In this document: piece after piece, positions 17,014 to 26,930 of the stretch
Layout of the letters: each line of letters begins with the position of its first letter
Position numbering within the stretch: the first letter of the stretch is position 1
Origin: CAITNM01 sp021298215
GTDB taxonomy: Bacteria > Pseudomonadota > Alphaproteobacteria > Paracaedibacterales > CAITNM01
Direction: 5' to 3'
Length of the DNA stretch: 64,000 nucleotides
Assembly: GCA_046309815.1 (NCBI GenBank)
Contig: JBKCOJ010000006.1
Coordinates: 1 to 64,000 of the forward strand
Position numbers and translations under genes: made by a program
The notes under the pieces: generated by a model
Database searches by the model: none
What the model saw: the letters and a program-made list of their open reading frames with translations, nothing else
What the model was told of the DNA's origin: nothing

Positions 17014-19503
17014 TTAATGAGGTTCTGATTCATTATCACTGGCATCAGTGTCTGTATCGTTCTCACCATTAACAGATACCGATTTTTCTGGTTCTATAAC
17101 TAATTTTGTCCCGAAAGCATCCCAGTCTTCTGTCTGATTCTCATTAATCACCAAAATCTTAAAACCAAATCCTTTCTTTTGAACGGTGGTACGGGTCATA
17201 TCAAGACCCCATAAATCTTGTGGTCGAAAGAGAGGTTCTGATTTTGTATAGATTGTTCCTGCTTCTTCTTGTTCTCTTGTTGCCTTCTTTTTAAAGGCTT
17301 CAATTTGTCGATCATCAATTACAGCCAGAACAAAATCCACATTTTTTCTAACTCGCTTAGTCAATGGTCCTTTTCGAAATAACTTTTTTTGCAATTTTGA
17401 CGCTCTCTCTACTTTTGAAAGAAAGGCTTTTATTTTGTTTTCGTTATCTTCTGAGGATAGATCAATTCTCTGAGCCATAACCCAGTCTTGAAGAGATCGC
17501 AAAACAAGAATGAAATCTTGTTGATTTTCTTCAAAATAAGACATATCAATACCACGAAGTAGTTCATTTAAGTCCCATCGTTGTTGTTCTTTTCTCTTCA
17601 CTGGACGTGTTCCTTCATTTTTTAAAACACTATCCTGAAGACTTGCAGCTTCTACAAGTTGAATATCAGGGAAACCTTTCTGTCTTTCTTTTAGGTCCTT
17701 TTCTGTTGCAGATAGTTTGATACTTAAATAAAAATCTCCAACAGCTGTATTCACAAAATATCCTTGAGAACCTTCTTTCCTTAAGTTTGTTGCTAAATAA
17801 TGAGCCGCTCTTTCTACCTGTTCGCGGTGATGACTCAAAGCTCCTGCTTTTGCTCTTTTGGCGTGAATGATATAAATCCGTCCGTCTTTTTCAATTAGTA
17901 AATCTCCGAATTCAAACGTATCTTTTGCACTTCCCAATCGAATATTTGTACAATCTAGAAAACTTGCAGAATCTCCAAGTCTACCTAGGCAATCTCGTAA
18001 ATATTCTTTTTCTCCATCACTCTTACCGCCACTTACGTGGGGGATAGCATGAGTGTAAGCATATTCTGGTAAAGTAAGCTCTGAGGCAAGCATTTTACTT
18101 TGACGCAAAAGAATCTTGATTTTTTCAAATCGAGAACTATCCACACGTAACCAGCGACCTCGATCAAATCGAAAATACTTTTCTTCATCACCGAAAGTAA
18201 TGGGTAGAGAAGTGATAAGGTAACGAATTGACTCTTCATAGATTTTCTCGTCAAGGTTTAGACGAATTCTTGTATCTAAAGAGAAATCTATATATTTTCT
18301 ATAGGTAGCTATGGCTTCACGAAAACTTACTTTTTTTCTTAAGCTTTTGCCTGAACCAACACAAAAATAGATCTCTTTTTTGTCAAACATGCGTCGTACA
18401 TAAGGACTCGCGAAAATATAATAAAGTCCATCTTCGGTATCGTCTCTTGCTCTTGTTTTGATCAGGGTAACAAGCGCTTCATTAAGTCTTTCAATTTGTT
18501 TTACATCTTTCTCTTCTTCACTAACAAAAACTAGCAATCGAGGATGGATTGAAAAAACTTTGCTAGCAGCATATCGTTCAAGTCCAAGCGCTAATGCTCT
18601 CATCTGGACAAACACTGATGTATCGATTGGTGTAGACAAAGTATCCTCAGATGATCTTGTATGAAAGGAGAAATGAAAATAATCAGAAGCAATAACTGTC
18701 CCTTTAAAACATTTGGCTTTGGGTGGGCACGTACTTAACGTATCAATCCCTTCAGAGCCAACTTCTAACCCAAGAGAATCGATACTTGTCAGCTCTGAAG
18801 AAGTAATCTTGAGTGTTGCAGGAACTTCGCGTGTGTAATTCATTGCTTTAAGAATTTTGATTTTTTTGGGATTACACAACTGATCAGAAGCAGCTAATTG
18901 AAGTCCCCATCCAGGAACAACTGCTCTTTGATTGATGAGAGATGTCCACATTCCAAAACCGTATACCATTGCCTTTTGAGCATCTAGGGGAAAAACCATA
19001 ATTGTGGCCATATGTCGAAATGGCCGACCCAAATCAACGCTTGCATCCACTAATTCCATTAAACCTTCTAAGCCTACGTTTTGTTGCTTAGTAAACAGTC
19101 TCAGCACATGATAGGGAGCTTCTTCTTCCCCTATATTTCCGTCTCTATGCAAAATCCACTTTTTATACTCAGGAGCTGGTGTTGATCCATCTTTTGAAAA
19201 ATATATATCTTGTTCATCTTGAAATAAGTTTTGGCTTACATACTTTCTGATGGTTGATAGGGATTCTCTATTTCCAGAAAAATATCCAGAAGGAAATCCA
19301 GAAAAATCCAAACATAAAAGGGTTGTTTCTGCAGGTAATCCTTCCGGAAAAACAGTATTATTCAATAATATTGCTAGCTGGTGAGCTTCATCATCAGGAG
19401 AAGAAGCCGCATCGCTAGGAGCAGAAGCTCTCAAAAGACAAGATAATATTATGAATAAAGAGCAAAAAAACTGAGAATAAATAGTTAATCGTCTAACCAT
19501 CAT
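17014..19503 (-). CDS. Large secreted protein with TIGR04141/DUF6119-like nuclease motif
   Basis: An 829-residue protein with an N-terminal signal-like segment (FFCSLFIILSCLLRASA). From roughly residue 528 it contains FEFGDLLIEKDGRIYIIHAKRAKAGALSHHREQ, which resembles the core of the sporadically distributed TIGR04141/DUF6119 family and has the E-x2-D...H-x-K layout of PD-(D/E)XK-like nucleases. The first 500 residues and the acidic C-terminus (NDTDTDASDNESEP) are not recognised. Family members occur on mobile DNA and near defence genes, but they are not normally exported, which makes the signal peptide unusual. The adjacent OTU-like gene suggests a small effector operon. Confidence 0.6.
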   Translation of the reverse strand: MMVRRLTIYSQFFCSLFIILSCLLRASAPSDAASSPDDEAHQLAILLNNTVFPEGLPAETTLLCLDFSGFPSGYFSGNRESLSTIRKYVSQNLFQDEQDIYFSKDGSTPAPEYKKWILHRDGNIGEEEAPYHVLRLFTKQQNVGLEGLMELVDASVDLGRPFRHMATIMVFPLDAQKAMVYGFGMWTSLINQRAVVPGWGLQLAASDQLCNPKKIKILKAMNYTREVPATLKITSSELTSIDSLGLEVGSEGIDTLSTCPPKAKCFKGTVIASDYFHFSFHTRSSEDTLSTPIDTSVFVQMRALALGLERYAASKVFSIHPRLLVFVSEEEKDVKQIERLNEALVTLIKTRARDDTEDGLYYIFASPYVRRMFDKKEIYFCVGSGKSLRKKVSFREAIATYRKYIDFSLDTRIRLNLDEKIYEESIRYLITSLPITFGDEEKYFRFDRGRWLRVDSSRFEKIKILLRQSKMLASELTLPEYAYTHAIPHVSGGKSDGEKEYLRDCLGRLGDSASFLDCTNIRLGSAKDTFEFGDLLIEKDGRIYIIHAKRAKAGALSHHREQVERAAHYLATNLRKEGSQGYFVNTAVGDFYLSIKLSATEKDLKERQKGFPDIQLVEAASLQDSVLKNEGTRPVKRKEQQRWDLNELLRGIDMSYFEENQQDFILVLRSLQDWVMAQRIDLSSEDNENKIKAFLSKVERASKLQKKLFRKGPLTKRVRKNVDFVLAVIDDRQIEAFKKKATREQEEAGTIYTKSEPLFRPQDLWGLDMTRTTVQKKGFGFKILVINENQTEDWDAFGTKLVIEPEKSVSVNGENDTDTDASDNESEPH

Positions 19504-19541
19504 ATATACTTCATTTTATCGTAGCTTCCTGCAAAAAAGTA

Positions 19542-20903
19542 TTAGCGATGGGTTTTTGGTGACATTGCGGCACGATTAAACCATTTTTGGGCCTCTTGAT
19601 CATTTTGAGGTAACCCCATCCCAAGTTTATATATCCAATAAAGACTATGCTGAGCTTCCGGGTTTCCAGCTTCTGCAAGTTGACGACACATGCGTGCCGT
19701 CTCTATGGTCTCTGGCGTCATCATAATATGGTCATAAGCACCGGGAGATACTTTTTGTAAATCCGCAATCCGTTGAAACCAGCGTGATCCTTCAGCCGGA
19801 TTTTGTCTGATACCTAACCCGTTCATGTAGCAGATACCTAAATTCATACACGCTTCCACACAATCTTGTTCTGCTGCGCGTCTATACCAACGAACCGCCT
19901 CCGCTGCATCTTTTCTTACGCCCACACCTTGTTCATAATAAACTCCTAAATTGTATTGTGCCAAAGCAAGACCTTTATCAGCAGCAGCACGATACCAATG
20001 CGCAGCTTGTCTATCATCTCGTGGCACTCCTTCTCCTTTCATGTATAATTGTGCCAAATAAAATTGTGCTTCGGGATTCTCTTGCTCTGCCGCAATCTTG
20101 TATAAACGTGCTGCTTCTTTTACGTTTTTTCTGACAGCTATTCCTTTTTTGTAAAAACCAGCTAGGTTCATACATGTTCCTGCATGCCCTTGATCCGCCG
20201 CTTTCTTATACCAAGCAAACGATTGTTCATTGCTTTTCTCTACACCCATACCTTCTTGATAACATTCACCTAGCAGTGATTGAGCGTTAGCATCCCCTTG
20301 ATTTGCCGAAAGTAAAAGCCACCGTACTCCTTCCCTCATATCTTGGGGTACGGCCCCTTGACCAAACAAATAAGCACCACCCATAAAGGATTGAGCTTTC
20401 TTACATCCTTTTTCAGCTGCAAAACGGAATAATCGTGTTGCTTCTATAATATCCTTAGTAACGCCTTCTCCTTCAAAATAACAAACAGCAAGGTATCCAA
20501 TAGCATCAATATCTCCTTGATCAGCCGCAAGTCTGTATAAACGAACAGCTTCTTGTGAATTCTTCTGAACTCCAGTTCCTTGTGCATAACATTTTCCCAG
20601 ATTCATTTGTCCTTTTGCATAGCCTTGATCTGCTGAACGTTTAAACCACTTAAATGCTTCTTTAGGATCTTTGGGAACGATCGGACTTTCACCCGTTAAA
20701 TGGAGCACTCCCATATTGCATTGATCTTCACTGTTACCACTTTCGGCTGATTGTCTGCACATTTGTACAACATACTCGTCTTCAACATGTTGCATACGTG
20801 CTAATAGAAGTCTTGCTTTTTCTTCACCCTGTGCTGCGGCCATCGTAAGCCAACGTTTACTCTCAGCAAGATCGCGTGGAACATCTTTCCCTTCAAAGTA
20901 CAT
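19542..20903 (-). CDS. Sel1-repeat protein, 3' half of an amber-split gene
   Basis: A 453-residue protein made of about twelve Sel1-type TPR repeats (pattern A-Q-x2-L-G-x2-Y-x2-G-x-G-V-x2-D-x2-E-A-x-x-W). It has no signal peptide and starts in the middle of a repeat. The upstream Sel1 gene is in the same frame, and the sequence between them (TAG then codons for RKAGEQGHKKAQFNLGS) completes the broken repeat. The two therefore form one frame of about 899 codons interrupted by a single amber codon at 20955-20957. Sel1 proteins are scaffolds for protein contacts and are frequent effectors or envelope proteins in intracellular bacteria. Confidence 0.8.
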   Translation of the reverse strand: MYFEGKDVPRDLAESKRWLTMAAAQGEEKARLLLARMQHVEDEYVVQMCRQSAESGNSEDQCNMGVLHLTGESPIVPKDPKEAFKWFKRSADQGYAKGQMNLGKCYAQGTGVQKNSQEAVRLYRLAADQGDIDAIGYLAVCYFEGEGVTKDIIEATRLFRFAAEKGCKKAQSFMGGAYLFGQGAVPQDMREGVRWLLLSANQGDANAQSLLGECYQEGMGVEKSNEQSFAWYKKAADQGHAGTCMNLAGFYKKGIAVRKNVKEAARLYKIAAEQENPEAQFYLAQLYMKGEGVPRDDRQAAHWYRAAADKGLALAQYNLGVYYEQGVGVRKDAAEAVRWYRRAAEQDCVEACMNLGICYMNGLGIRQNPAEGSRWFQRIADLQKVSPGAYDHIMMTPETIETARMCRQLAEAGNPEAQHSLYWIYKLGMGLPQNDQEAQKWFNRAAMSPKTHR

Positions 20904-20954
20904 ACTACCTAGATTAAATTGCGCTTTTTTATGTCCTTGTTCTCCGGCTTTCCT

Positions 20955-22292
20955 CTACCAATTTAGGGCTTCGCTGTGGTCTTGTGCTACCCCATCTCCA
21001 CTATCGTAGAATGTGCCCATGCTAAATTGGGCTTCAATCATTCCTTGTTTCGCTGCCATATGGCTCCAACGGAATGCTTCCTGAGAACTTCTTGCTACAT
21101 TTTTACCAAACTTATACAGCAAGCTTAAATGGTACTGTGCTGTAGGATTCCCTTGTTCTGCTGCTTTTCGAATCCATTTAACGGATTGTACAGGATCTTT
21201 AGTTACTCCTTTTCCTGTATCATAGACGACACCTAAATTAAGTTGTGCTAAAGCGTCTCCATTTTCAGCGCCAAGTAAAAACCATTTTGCTGCTTCAACA
21301 TCATTGCGCTCTGTGCCAATACCATCTCTATAAAAACAAGCCAGAGTATAATAAGAAGCTATAAATTGCTTCTCAGCTGCTTGCTGTATCCAAGAGAAGG
21401 CTCTTGCTTTATGTTGAGTGCTATCACTATTTGTTTTTACATGGAGTAACCCTAGATTATATTGGGCTGACGCATCGCCTTGCTCAGCAGCGCGCTGATA
21501 CCAATATAGTGCTTTTTCTCTATCAATAGGCACACTTAAGCCATAGGTACTTTCATTGCCTGTACAATAGAGACTTCCTAAAGCACATTGGGAAGAGATA
21601 TCTCCATGCTCTGCCTCTAAATGCAAGAGGCGCGTAACCTCGTTAAGATCTCTTTCAACATTAATAGCATGAGCGTACATCGTACGAAGTTGTTGAATGG
21701 CTGGTATATATCCCTGATCACGTGCTTTTTCATACCAGCAAAGAGATTCTCTTGTATTCTTTAAAATTCCTTTACCTTGATCGCATGCAATACCCATATT
21801 ATATTGTGCACGTGCAATACCAGCTTCGGCTGCACGTCTAAAACATGCTGTTGATTCTGTAAGATCTTCAGGAGTACCAATACCTTTAGCATGCATCAAA
21901 CCTAAGTTCAGTTGCGCATAGCCATCCTCAGAATGTAACAGCCAGGGTAATGAACGAGCAGCAAGAGTCTGTGCATAGCCCACATCTTTCTTAATATGCT
22001 GATTCCCAAAAAAGCAAAGAATACTTACATACGATGCCGCTAATTCTGATCGTCCACTCAATGCTATGAGTTCTGTAAATGCATGCTGATGACCTCGGAT
22101 AGCTTGTTGATACTTTTCTTCTAAAAAAGAGCCTGTAATATTTACCGGTTGATCTCTTTCTATTGTCATGCGAGAGAATGTATTGTTCAGTCCGCGCTCT
22201 GTATGATCTCTGCAAAAATCACTCGCATTCAAGGAAAAGGCAAAAGCCGTACTGCATAGAAATAGACAGGATAGGGGAGAATTTCTGATCAT
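20955..22292 (-). CDS. Secreted Sel1-repeat protein, 5' half of an amber-split gene
   Basis: A 445-residue protein with a signal peptide (SPLSCLFLCSTAFAFSLNA) followed by about ten Sel1-type TPR repeats. It ends in the middle of a repeat at HSEALNW-stop, where the repeat consensus predicts Tyr; TAT or TAC has become TAG. The reading frame continues without change into the next Sel1 gene. The truncated product could still be exported and folded. Whether this is a fresh pseudogene, readthrough, or a base-call error cannot be told from the sequence. Confidence 0.8.
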   Translation of the reverse strand: MIRNSPLSCLFLCSTAFAFSLNASDFCRDHTERGLNNTFSRMTIERDQPVNITGSFLEEKYQQAIRGHQHAFTELIALSGRSELAASYVSILCFFGNQHIKKDVGYAQTLAARSLPWLLHSEDGYAQLNLGLMHAKGIGTPEDLTESTACFRRAAEAGIARAQYNMGIACDQGKGILKNTRESLCWYEKARDQGYIPAIQQLRTMYAHAINVERDLNEVTRLLHLEAEHGDISSQCALGSLYCTGNESTYGLSVPIDREKALYWYQRAAEQGDASAQYNLGLLHVKTNSDSTQHKARAFSWIQQAAEKQFIASYYTLACFYRDGIGTERNDVEAAKWFLLGAENGDALAQLNLGVVYDTGKGVTKDPVQSVKWIRKAAEQGNPTAQYHLSLLYKFGKNVARSSQEAFRWSHMAAKQGMIEAQFSMGTFYDSGDGVAQDHSEALNW

Positions 22293-22612
22293 ATGATGAA
22301 CTCAACTAGAAAACATACCCCCTATATACAGTCAGATTATTTAATTGAAAAGTCACATAATCATCTAGTTTCCACCTGTGCTATTAGAGCACCAGCTTTG
22401 ATCAAAGCAATGGACTAATGCTCAATCATACAATTTTTAAAGCTTCTTTGAGCAACAGAGATCATTCTTCAACAGACACACTAAACCTTACAAACGTTAT
22501 AAAAATTTAGGATAGCTCCTAACTCATTTTTATTTACCAAAGACTTTTAATGCTTCAAAAATCTTTATGGCAGTAAATCATAAGAAAATTTTTTGAAAAA
22601 TAACACAAAAAA
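22293..22612. other. Noncoding stretch upstream of the Sel1 gene
   Basis: About 320 bp with stops in all frames. It must hold the promoter of the Sel1 gene on the minus strand. No RNA gene or repeat was recognised. Confidence 0.35.
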
Positions 22613-23068
22613 TTATAACCTATTTTTTTCAACATAATCTTTAATATTTTTTAATTGTGTTGCCCAACCATTGGTATTCATACGATAAGCCTCCGTCCTT
22701 CTATCGCTTGGAATTTCATCAAACCCAGACTCTGTAATATATAGAAGGGTACCTTGTTCCGTTTTTCTTAATCTGAATTCAACAAGAGTGGGGTCTTCTT
22801 TAGAATAATCACGATTGCTATCAACTGCATAAGGATGCCAAGTAAACGAAAAAAAGTATTCTGGCTCTATTTTTTGAATAAGCATTTCCAATTTATGCTG
22901 CTCATAACCAGGAAAGGTAATGAAACCTTGACATCTCCGATTTGGCACAAACGGCTTATCTAGCTTCACACGAAACCACTCCCCAAATTCTTGATAATCT
23001 GTCAATGCTTTCCATACACGAGAAAGTGGTGATTTCAACTCAATCTGATTTTTTATTCGATCCTTCAT
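22613..23068 (-). CDS. SRPBCC/AHSA1-family protein
   Basis: A 151-residue START-fold protein of the AHSA1 (activator of Hsp90 ATPase homologue) type. The typical N-terminus IELKSPLSRVWKALTDYQEFGEWF is followed by PGYEQHKLEMLIQKIEPEYFFSFTWHPYA and TLLYITESGFDEIP, and the protein closes with GWATQLKNIKDYVE, which is the standard family end. The frame is open for 24 codons upstream, but the ATG at 23066-23068 is preferred: it has an AGAAAG ribosome site, and the family begins there. Such proteins bind hydrophobic ligands; the specific role is unknown. Confidence 0.85.
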   Translation of the reverse strand: MKDRIKNQIELKSPLSRVWKALTDYQEFGEWFRVKLDKPFVPNRRCQGFITFPGYEQHKLEMLIQKIEPEYFFSFTWHPYAVDSNRDYSKEDPTLVEFRLRKTEQGTLLYITESGFDEIPSDRRTEAYRMNTNGWATQLKNIKDYVEKNRL

Positions 23069-23140
23069 TATGCTTTCTTCTATAATTTTGCAAATATATA
23101 CATATTTAAATTTCAAGATCAACGCTGTTATAAAACGCAA

Positions 23141-23772
23141 AGAATAAAAAGATTAAACCAGCTTATAAACGCACTTATGTCATTCCATCTGAACTGAGAG
23201 TACCGTCCATTTCTAAATTTTCAATCTTTTCAATAAACTAGCGCAACTCAGCAGCATCCACAGCAAGAAGCATGGACATAAATTCAGTATCTCTATGAGG
23301 TTTGAACTTAACTTCGTGCAATACAAAGTGCTTTTAAAATACTTGAATACCCACAAACTGCAATCATTAATCAAAGAAATGCTGCACATACTTGAGTTCC
23401 TTGGTAACACCTGAAACCTTTTTGCTTAGAAGGAATTGGACTCACCCCACCCTCCCCTTTTGTAACGAGTATTCTAACAAAACAAAAATTTATACGCTGA
23501 TAAACTCAGAGAAGATATCTCTTAAGATGCTCTTTACTTTAGCATCGTGATCTAACCCCAGTCAAAAGTGCCAAGCTTTTGCAGACGCATTCCAGACGAA
23601 ATTCATTAGCTGGCAGAAGAACATATCATTCAAGATCTTGCCGTTTTAGGTCTAACCTTTAATTCAGAAGATCAATACCTTTGTTTGCTCGTTAATAATA
23701 TAAAGGTTAGGCTTGCTAATTTTGTTTTTACTACTATGATACGCTTATCGAAACTTCAGCCGGAAGCATTTC
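23141..23772. other. Gene-poor stretch with short uncertain open frames
   Basis: About 630 bp with no gene I can support. Two short open frames without good starts have protein-like composition: one on the + strand around 23214-23412, also open on the opposite strand, and one at 23610-23780 that ends inside the dksA start and reads LAEEHIIQDLAVLGLTFN near its beginning. Neither matches a family I know. Confidence 0.3.
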
Positions 23773-24195
23773 ATGATTGATAATGACATGGATCACACCT
23801 ACCATCCCTTACATGACCCTGTGTATATGTCGCCACAAATGAAGCAGTTTTTTCAGCATTTACTTCAGGATAAGCTACAAAGATTACTCCAAGAAGAGGA
23901 ACATTCTGTATATACAGTAACTGATGAGCCTTTTCAGCACCCTGATATCATTGATCAAAGCACAACAGAAAGTTTACGTTCTAATCACTATGCGTTTCAT
24001 CAACATGAAAAACAATTACGCCATCAAATAGAGATTGCCCTACAACGATTAGCATGTGGGAGTTATGGATATTGTAGTGTAACTGGCGATCCTATTGGCG
24101 TCAAAAGATTGATAGCAGCTCCCTATGTATCCTACTGCTTGGATGCCCAAGAGGAACAAGAGGAAAAACAAAAATTAAAAACTAAAATGCAGTAG
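23773..24195 (+). CDS. dksA: DksA/TraR-family regulator
   Basis: A 140-residue RNA-polymerase secondary-channel protein of the DksA/TraR family. The N-terminal half forms the coiled-coil region, and the C-terminal globular part reads CGSYGYCSVTGDPIGVKRLIAAPYVSYCLDAQE. Two of the four zinc Cys positions appear altered (the last is Ala), which is common in alphaproteobacterial DksA proteins. DksA works with ppGpp to adjust transcription to starvation. It lies 63 bp upstream of recD2. A TraR-like role with the conjugation module is a weaker alternative. Confidence 0.85.
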   Translation: MIDNDMDHTYHPLHDPVYMSPQMKQFFQHLLQDKLQRLLQEEEHSVYTVTDEPFQHPDIIDQSTTESLRSNHYAFHQHEKQLRHQIEIALQRLACGSYGYCSVTGDPIGVKRLIAAPYVSYCLDAQEEQEEKQKLKTKMQ

Positions 24196-24258
24196 CAGTA
24201 GCATTTGAGGGTGAACAAATGAAAAGCTTTATGAAAACTTTCTTATCTTTTCCTTCTC

Positions 24259-26457
24259 ATGAACATAATGCCAAGTAAAGATAGTTCCTTACCTTCTGTA
24301 GAATCTATCGCGGGGCTCGTTGAACGTGTCACTTATCATAACGCTGAGAATGGATTTTGTGTTCTAAGAGTCGTGGTGAAAGGGCATAAGGATCTCGTTA
24401 CTGTGGTAGGTAATCTTTCTGTTATTTCTGCAGGAGAGTTCGTTCAAGCTTCTGGGGTCTGGATTCATGATCGTCAACATGGAAGACAGTTTAAGGCGCA
24501 ATTTTTAAAGTCTACCCCACCTACTTCTTTAGAAGGGATAGAAAAGTACCTTGGCTCCGGTATGATTCGGGGAATTGGCCCTGTTTATGCCAAAAAGCTC
24601 GTTGAAGCATTTGGTGAAGATGTTTTTGACATTATTGAACAAACACCTACCCGACTACGAGAAGTACCCGGCATTGGCCAGCGTCGTGCGCAGCAGATTA
24701 CTAAAGGCTGGGCAGACCAGCGTATTATCCGTGACATCATGTTGTTTTTGCATAGTCATAAGATCAGTACCGCACGAGCAGTCCGTATTTATAAAACGTA
24801 TGGAGCACGTGCTATTGAGGTTATCACCGAAGATCCGTATCGACTTGCACGAGATATTCGTGGGATTGGGTTCGTTAGCGCGGACACCATTGCCCAGCAC
24901 GTTGGTATTGAAAAGACATCGTTAATTCGGGCACGTGCAGGTATCTCTTATGCGCTCACAAAAGCTATGGATGATGGACATTGTGGTTTACCTGAAGAAA
25001 AACTTGTTGCTTCTGCCAGAGAATTACTCGATATTCCTCAGGAACTTGTGTCTCAAGCATTAGCCTTAGAACTTAATGAAGAAAACGTCATTAAAGAGGT
25101 CATTGATCAAACTTCTTGTGTTTTCTTAAGAGGATTGTTCCATGCAGAGAGAATCATTGCCAAAAAGCTTCATGGTTTAATGGACAGCCCCCTGCCCTGG
25201 CCTGCTATAGATACACACGCAGCTCTTCATTGGGTGGAAGAAAAAACATCCATTTCTTTGTCACCAACACAAAAACAAGCTATTGAAGTTGCTCTTAGCT
25301 CAAAAGTTTTAGTTATTACAGGTGGTCCCGGTGTAGGTAAGACCACTTTAGTAAATTCTATCCTTAAGATTCTGCAAGCTAAGAAACTAAAGATTGCGCT
25401 AGCAGCACCCACAGGCCGAGCAGCGAAACGTTTATCCGATTGTACAGGTATGGAAGCTAAAACATTGCATCGGCTTTTAGAAACCAATCCTGTAAAAGGA
25501 GGGTTTTCAAAAAATGAAGAATATCCCCTAGATTGCGATCTGCTCATCATTGATGAAGTATCAATGGTTGATGTGCCTCTCATGCATGCTGTATTGAAGG
25601 CCCTACCCTCCTCTGCAGCATTATTTCTGGTTGGTGATATTGATCAATTACCTTCCGTTGGACCAGGACAAGTACTTAATGATTTAATCCAATCTGAAAG
25701 ATTCCCTATAATCCGATTAACCGAAGTCTTCAGACAAGCGGCAACCAGCCAAATCATTACAGCAGCACACGCGATTAACCAAGGCAAGCTCCCTACCCTC
25801 ACTACTAGCAGCGAAATTGAATCAGATTTTTATTTCATTCAAGCCGTCACACCAGAAGATGCACTTAGTAAAATCATCAAGTTGGTTAAAGAACGTATTC
25901 CTTCCAAGTTTGGCTTTTCTCCTATTTCTGATATTCAAGTGCTTTGTCCCATGGGGAGAGGACTCGTTGGAGCTAAAAACCTTAATGTTGAATTACAGAA
26001 TGTTATGAATCCACCAACCAATAAAAGCATCAATCGTTTTGGTTGGACCTATGGTGTTGGTGATAAGGTCATGCAAATCGAGAACAACTACGAAAAAAAT
26101 GTTTACAATGGAGATATTGGTATTATTCAAAACATCTCTCATGAAGAGTCAGAGGTTATTATTAGTTTTGATGATAGGTTGGTGACTTATGATTTTGGAG
26201 AATGTGATGAGATTGTCTTAGCCTATGCAACGACCATTCACAAATCGCAAGGGTCAGAATATCCTGCCGTAATTATTCCATTAATGATGCAGCATTATAC
26301 CATGCTCAAAAGAAACCTTATTTACACCGGTATCACTCGAGGCAAAAAGCTTGTTATTATTGTTGGAGAAAAGAAGGCCTTAGCTATCGCTGTTAAACAC
26401 CAAGCTAAGCAAAAGCGCTGGTCTTCTTTAAAAACTCGGTTAACTGATATTGCTTAA
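24259..26457 (+). CDS. recD2: RecD2-type ATP-dependent DNA helicase
   Basis: A 732-residue superfamily 1B 5'-3' helicase. The N-terminus (VERVTYHNAENGFCVLRV) and the helix-hairpin-helix block (GMIRGIGPVYAKKLVEAFG, VPGIGQRRAQQI) are those of RecD2 and not of the RecBCD subunit. Helicase motif I is ITGGPGVGKTTLV (about residue 354), motif II LLIIDEVSMVD, motif III GDIDQLPSVGPG, and motif VI YTGITRGKKLVII. All are intact. RecD2 helicases act in DNA repair and are also often carried near plasmid transfer loci. The two repeat arrays start 35 bp after its stop. Confidence 0.95.
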   Translation: MNIMPSKDSSLPSVESIAGLVERVTYHNAENGFCVLRVVVKGHKDLVTVVGNLSVISAGEFVQASGVWIHDRQHGRQFKAQFLKSTPPTSLEGIEKYLGSGMIRGIGPVYAKKLVEAFGEDVFDIIEQTPTRLREVPGIGQRRAQQITKGWADQRIIRDIMLFLHSHKISTARAVRIYKTYGARAIEVITEDPYRLARDIRGIGFVSADTIAQHVGIEKTSLIRARAGISYALTKAMDDGHCGLPEEKLVASARELLDIPQELVSQALALELNEENVIKEVIDQTSCVFLRGLFHAERIIAKKLHGLMDSPLPWPAIDTHAALHWVEEKTSISLSPTQKQAIEVALSSKVLVITGGPGVGKTTLVNSILKILQAKKLKIALAAPTGRAAKRLSDCTGMEAKTLHRLLETNPVKGGFSKNEEYPLDCDLLIIDEVSMVDVPLMHAVLKALPSSAALFLVGDIDQLPSVGPGQVLNDLIQSERFPIIRLTEVFRQAATSQIITAAHAINQGKLPTLTTSSEIESDFYFIQAVTPEDALSKIIKLVKERIPSKFGFSPISDIQVLCPMGRGLVGAKNLNVELQNVMNPPTNKSINRFGWTYGVGDKVMQIENNYEKNVYNGDIGIIQNISHEESEVIISFDDRLVTYDFGECDEIVLAYATTIHKSQGSEYPAVIIPLMMQHYTMLKRNLIYTGITRGKKLVIIVGEKKALAIAVKHQAKQKRWSSLKTRLTDIA

Positions 26458-26492
26458 TTTTGGATACTAAATAAAATTATATTAGTATAATC

Positions 26493-26612
26493 TACTCATC
26501 TACTCATCTACTCATCTACTCATCTACTCATCTACTCATCTACTCATCTACTCATCTACTCATCTACTCATCTACTCATCTACTCATCTACTCATCTACT
26601 CATCTACTCATC
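26493..26612. repeat. Array of 15 direct repeats, 8-bp unit TACTCATC
   Basis: Fifteen perfect head-to-tail copies of TACTCATC (120 bp), starting 36 bp after recD2. There is no spacer between units, so it is not a CRISPR. The 8-bp period, the position before a ribbon-helix-helix gene and a replication initiator, and the related second array suggest protein-binding iterons of a replication or partition locus. Confidence 0.95.
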
Positions 26613-26673
26613 AAAAATACTTTGTGTAAAATTGATTATCAATAGATTTAAAGCCAAAAAATATAAATTACCC

Positions 26674-26765
26674 CTCACTTACTCACTTACTCACTTACTC
26701 ACTTACTCACTTACTCACTTACTCACTTACTCACTTACTCACTTACTCACTTACTCACTTACTCA
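26674..26765. repeat. Array of 11.5 direct repeats, 8-bp unit CTCACTTA
   Basis: Eleven and a half perfect head-to-tail copies of CTCACTTA (92 bp). The unit shares the core ACTCA with the first array 62 bp upstream but differs in the flanking bases, so the arrays expanded separately. The last partial unit runs into a palindrome. Confidence 0.95.
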
Positions 26766-26772
26766 TATGAGT
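26761..26772. promoter_or_regulatory. 12-bp palindrome closing the second repeat array
   Basis: The perfect palindrome ACTCATATGAGT uses ACTCAT, the core of the first array unit, as its half-site. Direct and inverted use of one half-site is what a symmetric dimeric DNA-binding protein such as a ribbon-helix-helix dimer would bind. Confidence 0.55.
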
Positions 26773-26930
26773 ATTTGTTTATTATAACCAAGTCTATAAT
26801 TTTTTAAAAAACTACACGCTCTAATTTCACTTCTAAATTGATCTCGTAGATCTTTTTGATCACCATGGTTGCAAAATAATTTTTTCCATGATAATAATTT
26901 TGTATAGGGATAATTTTAGATAATTTTTGT

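Noticed and set aside
23213..23410. 65-codon open frame on the minus strand
   Set aside because: The opposite strand is open over the same stretch, neither strand has a good start or a known family, so I do not call a gene.
26493..26765. CRISPR array
   Set aside because: The units are 8 bp long and join head to tail with no spacers, and no cas gene is near. They are tandem repeats or iterons.
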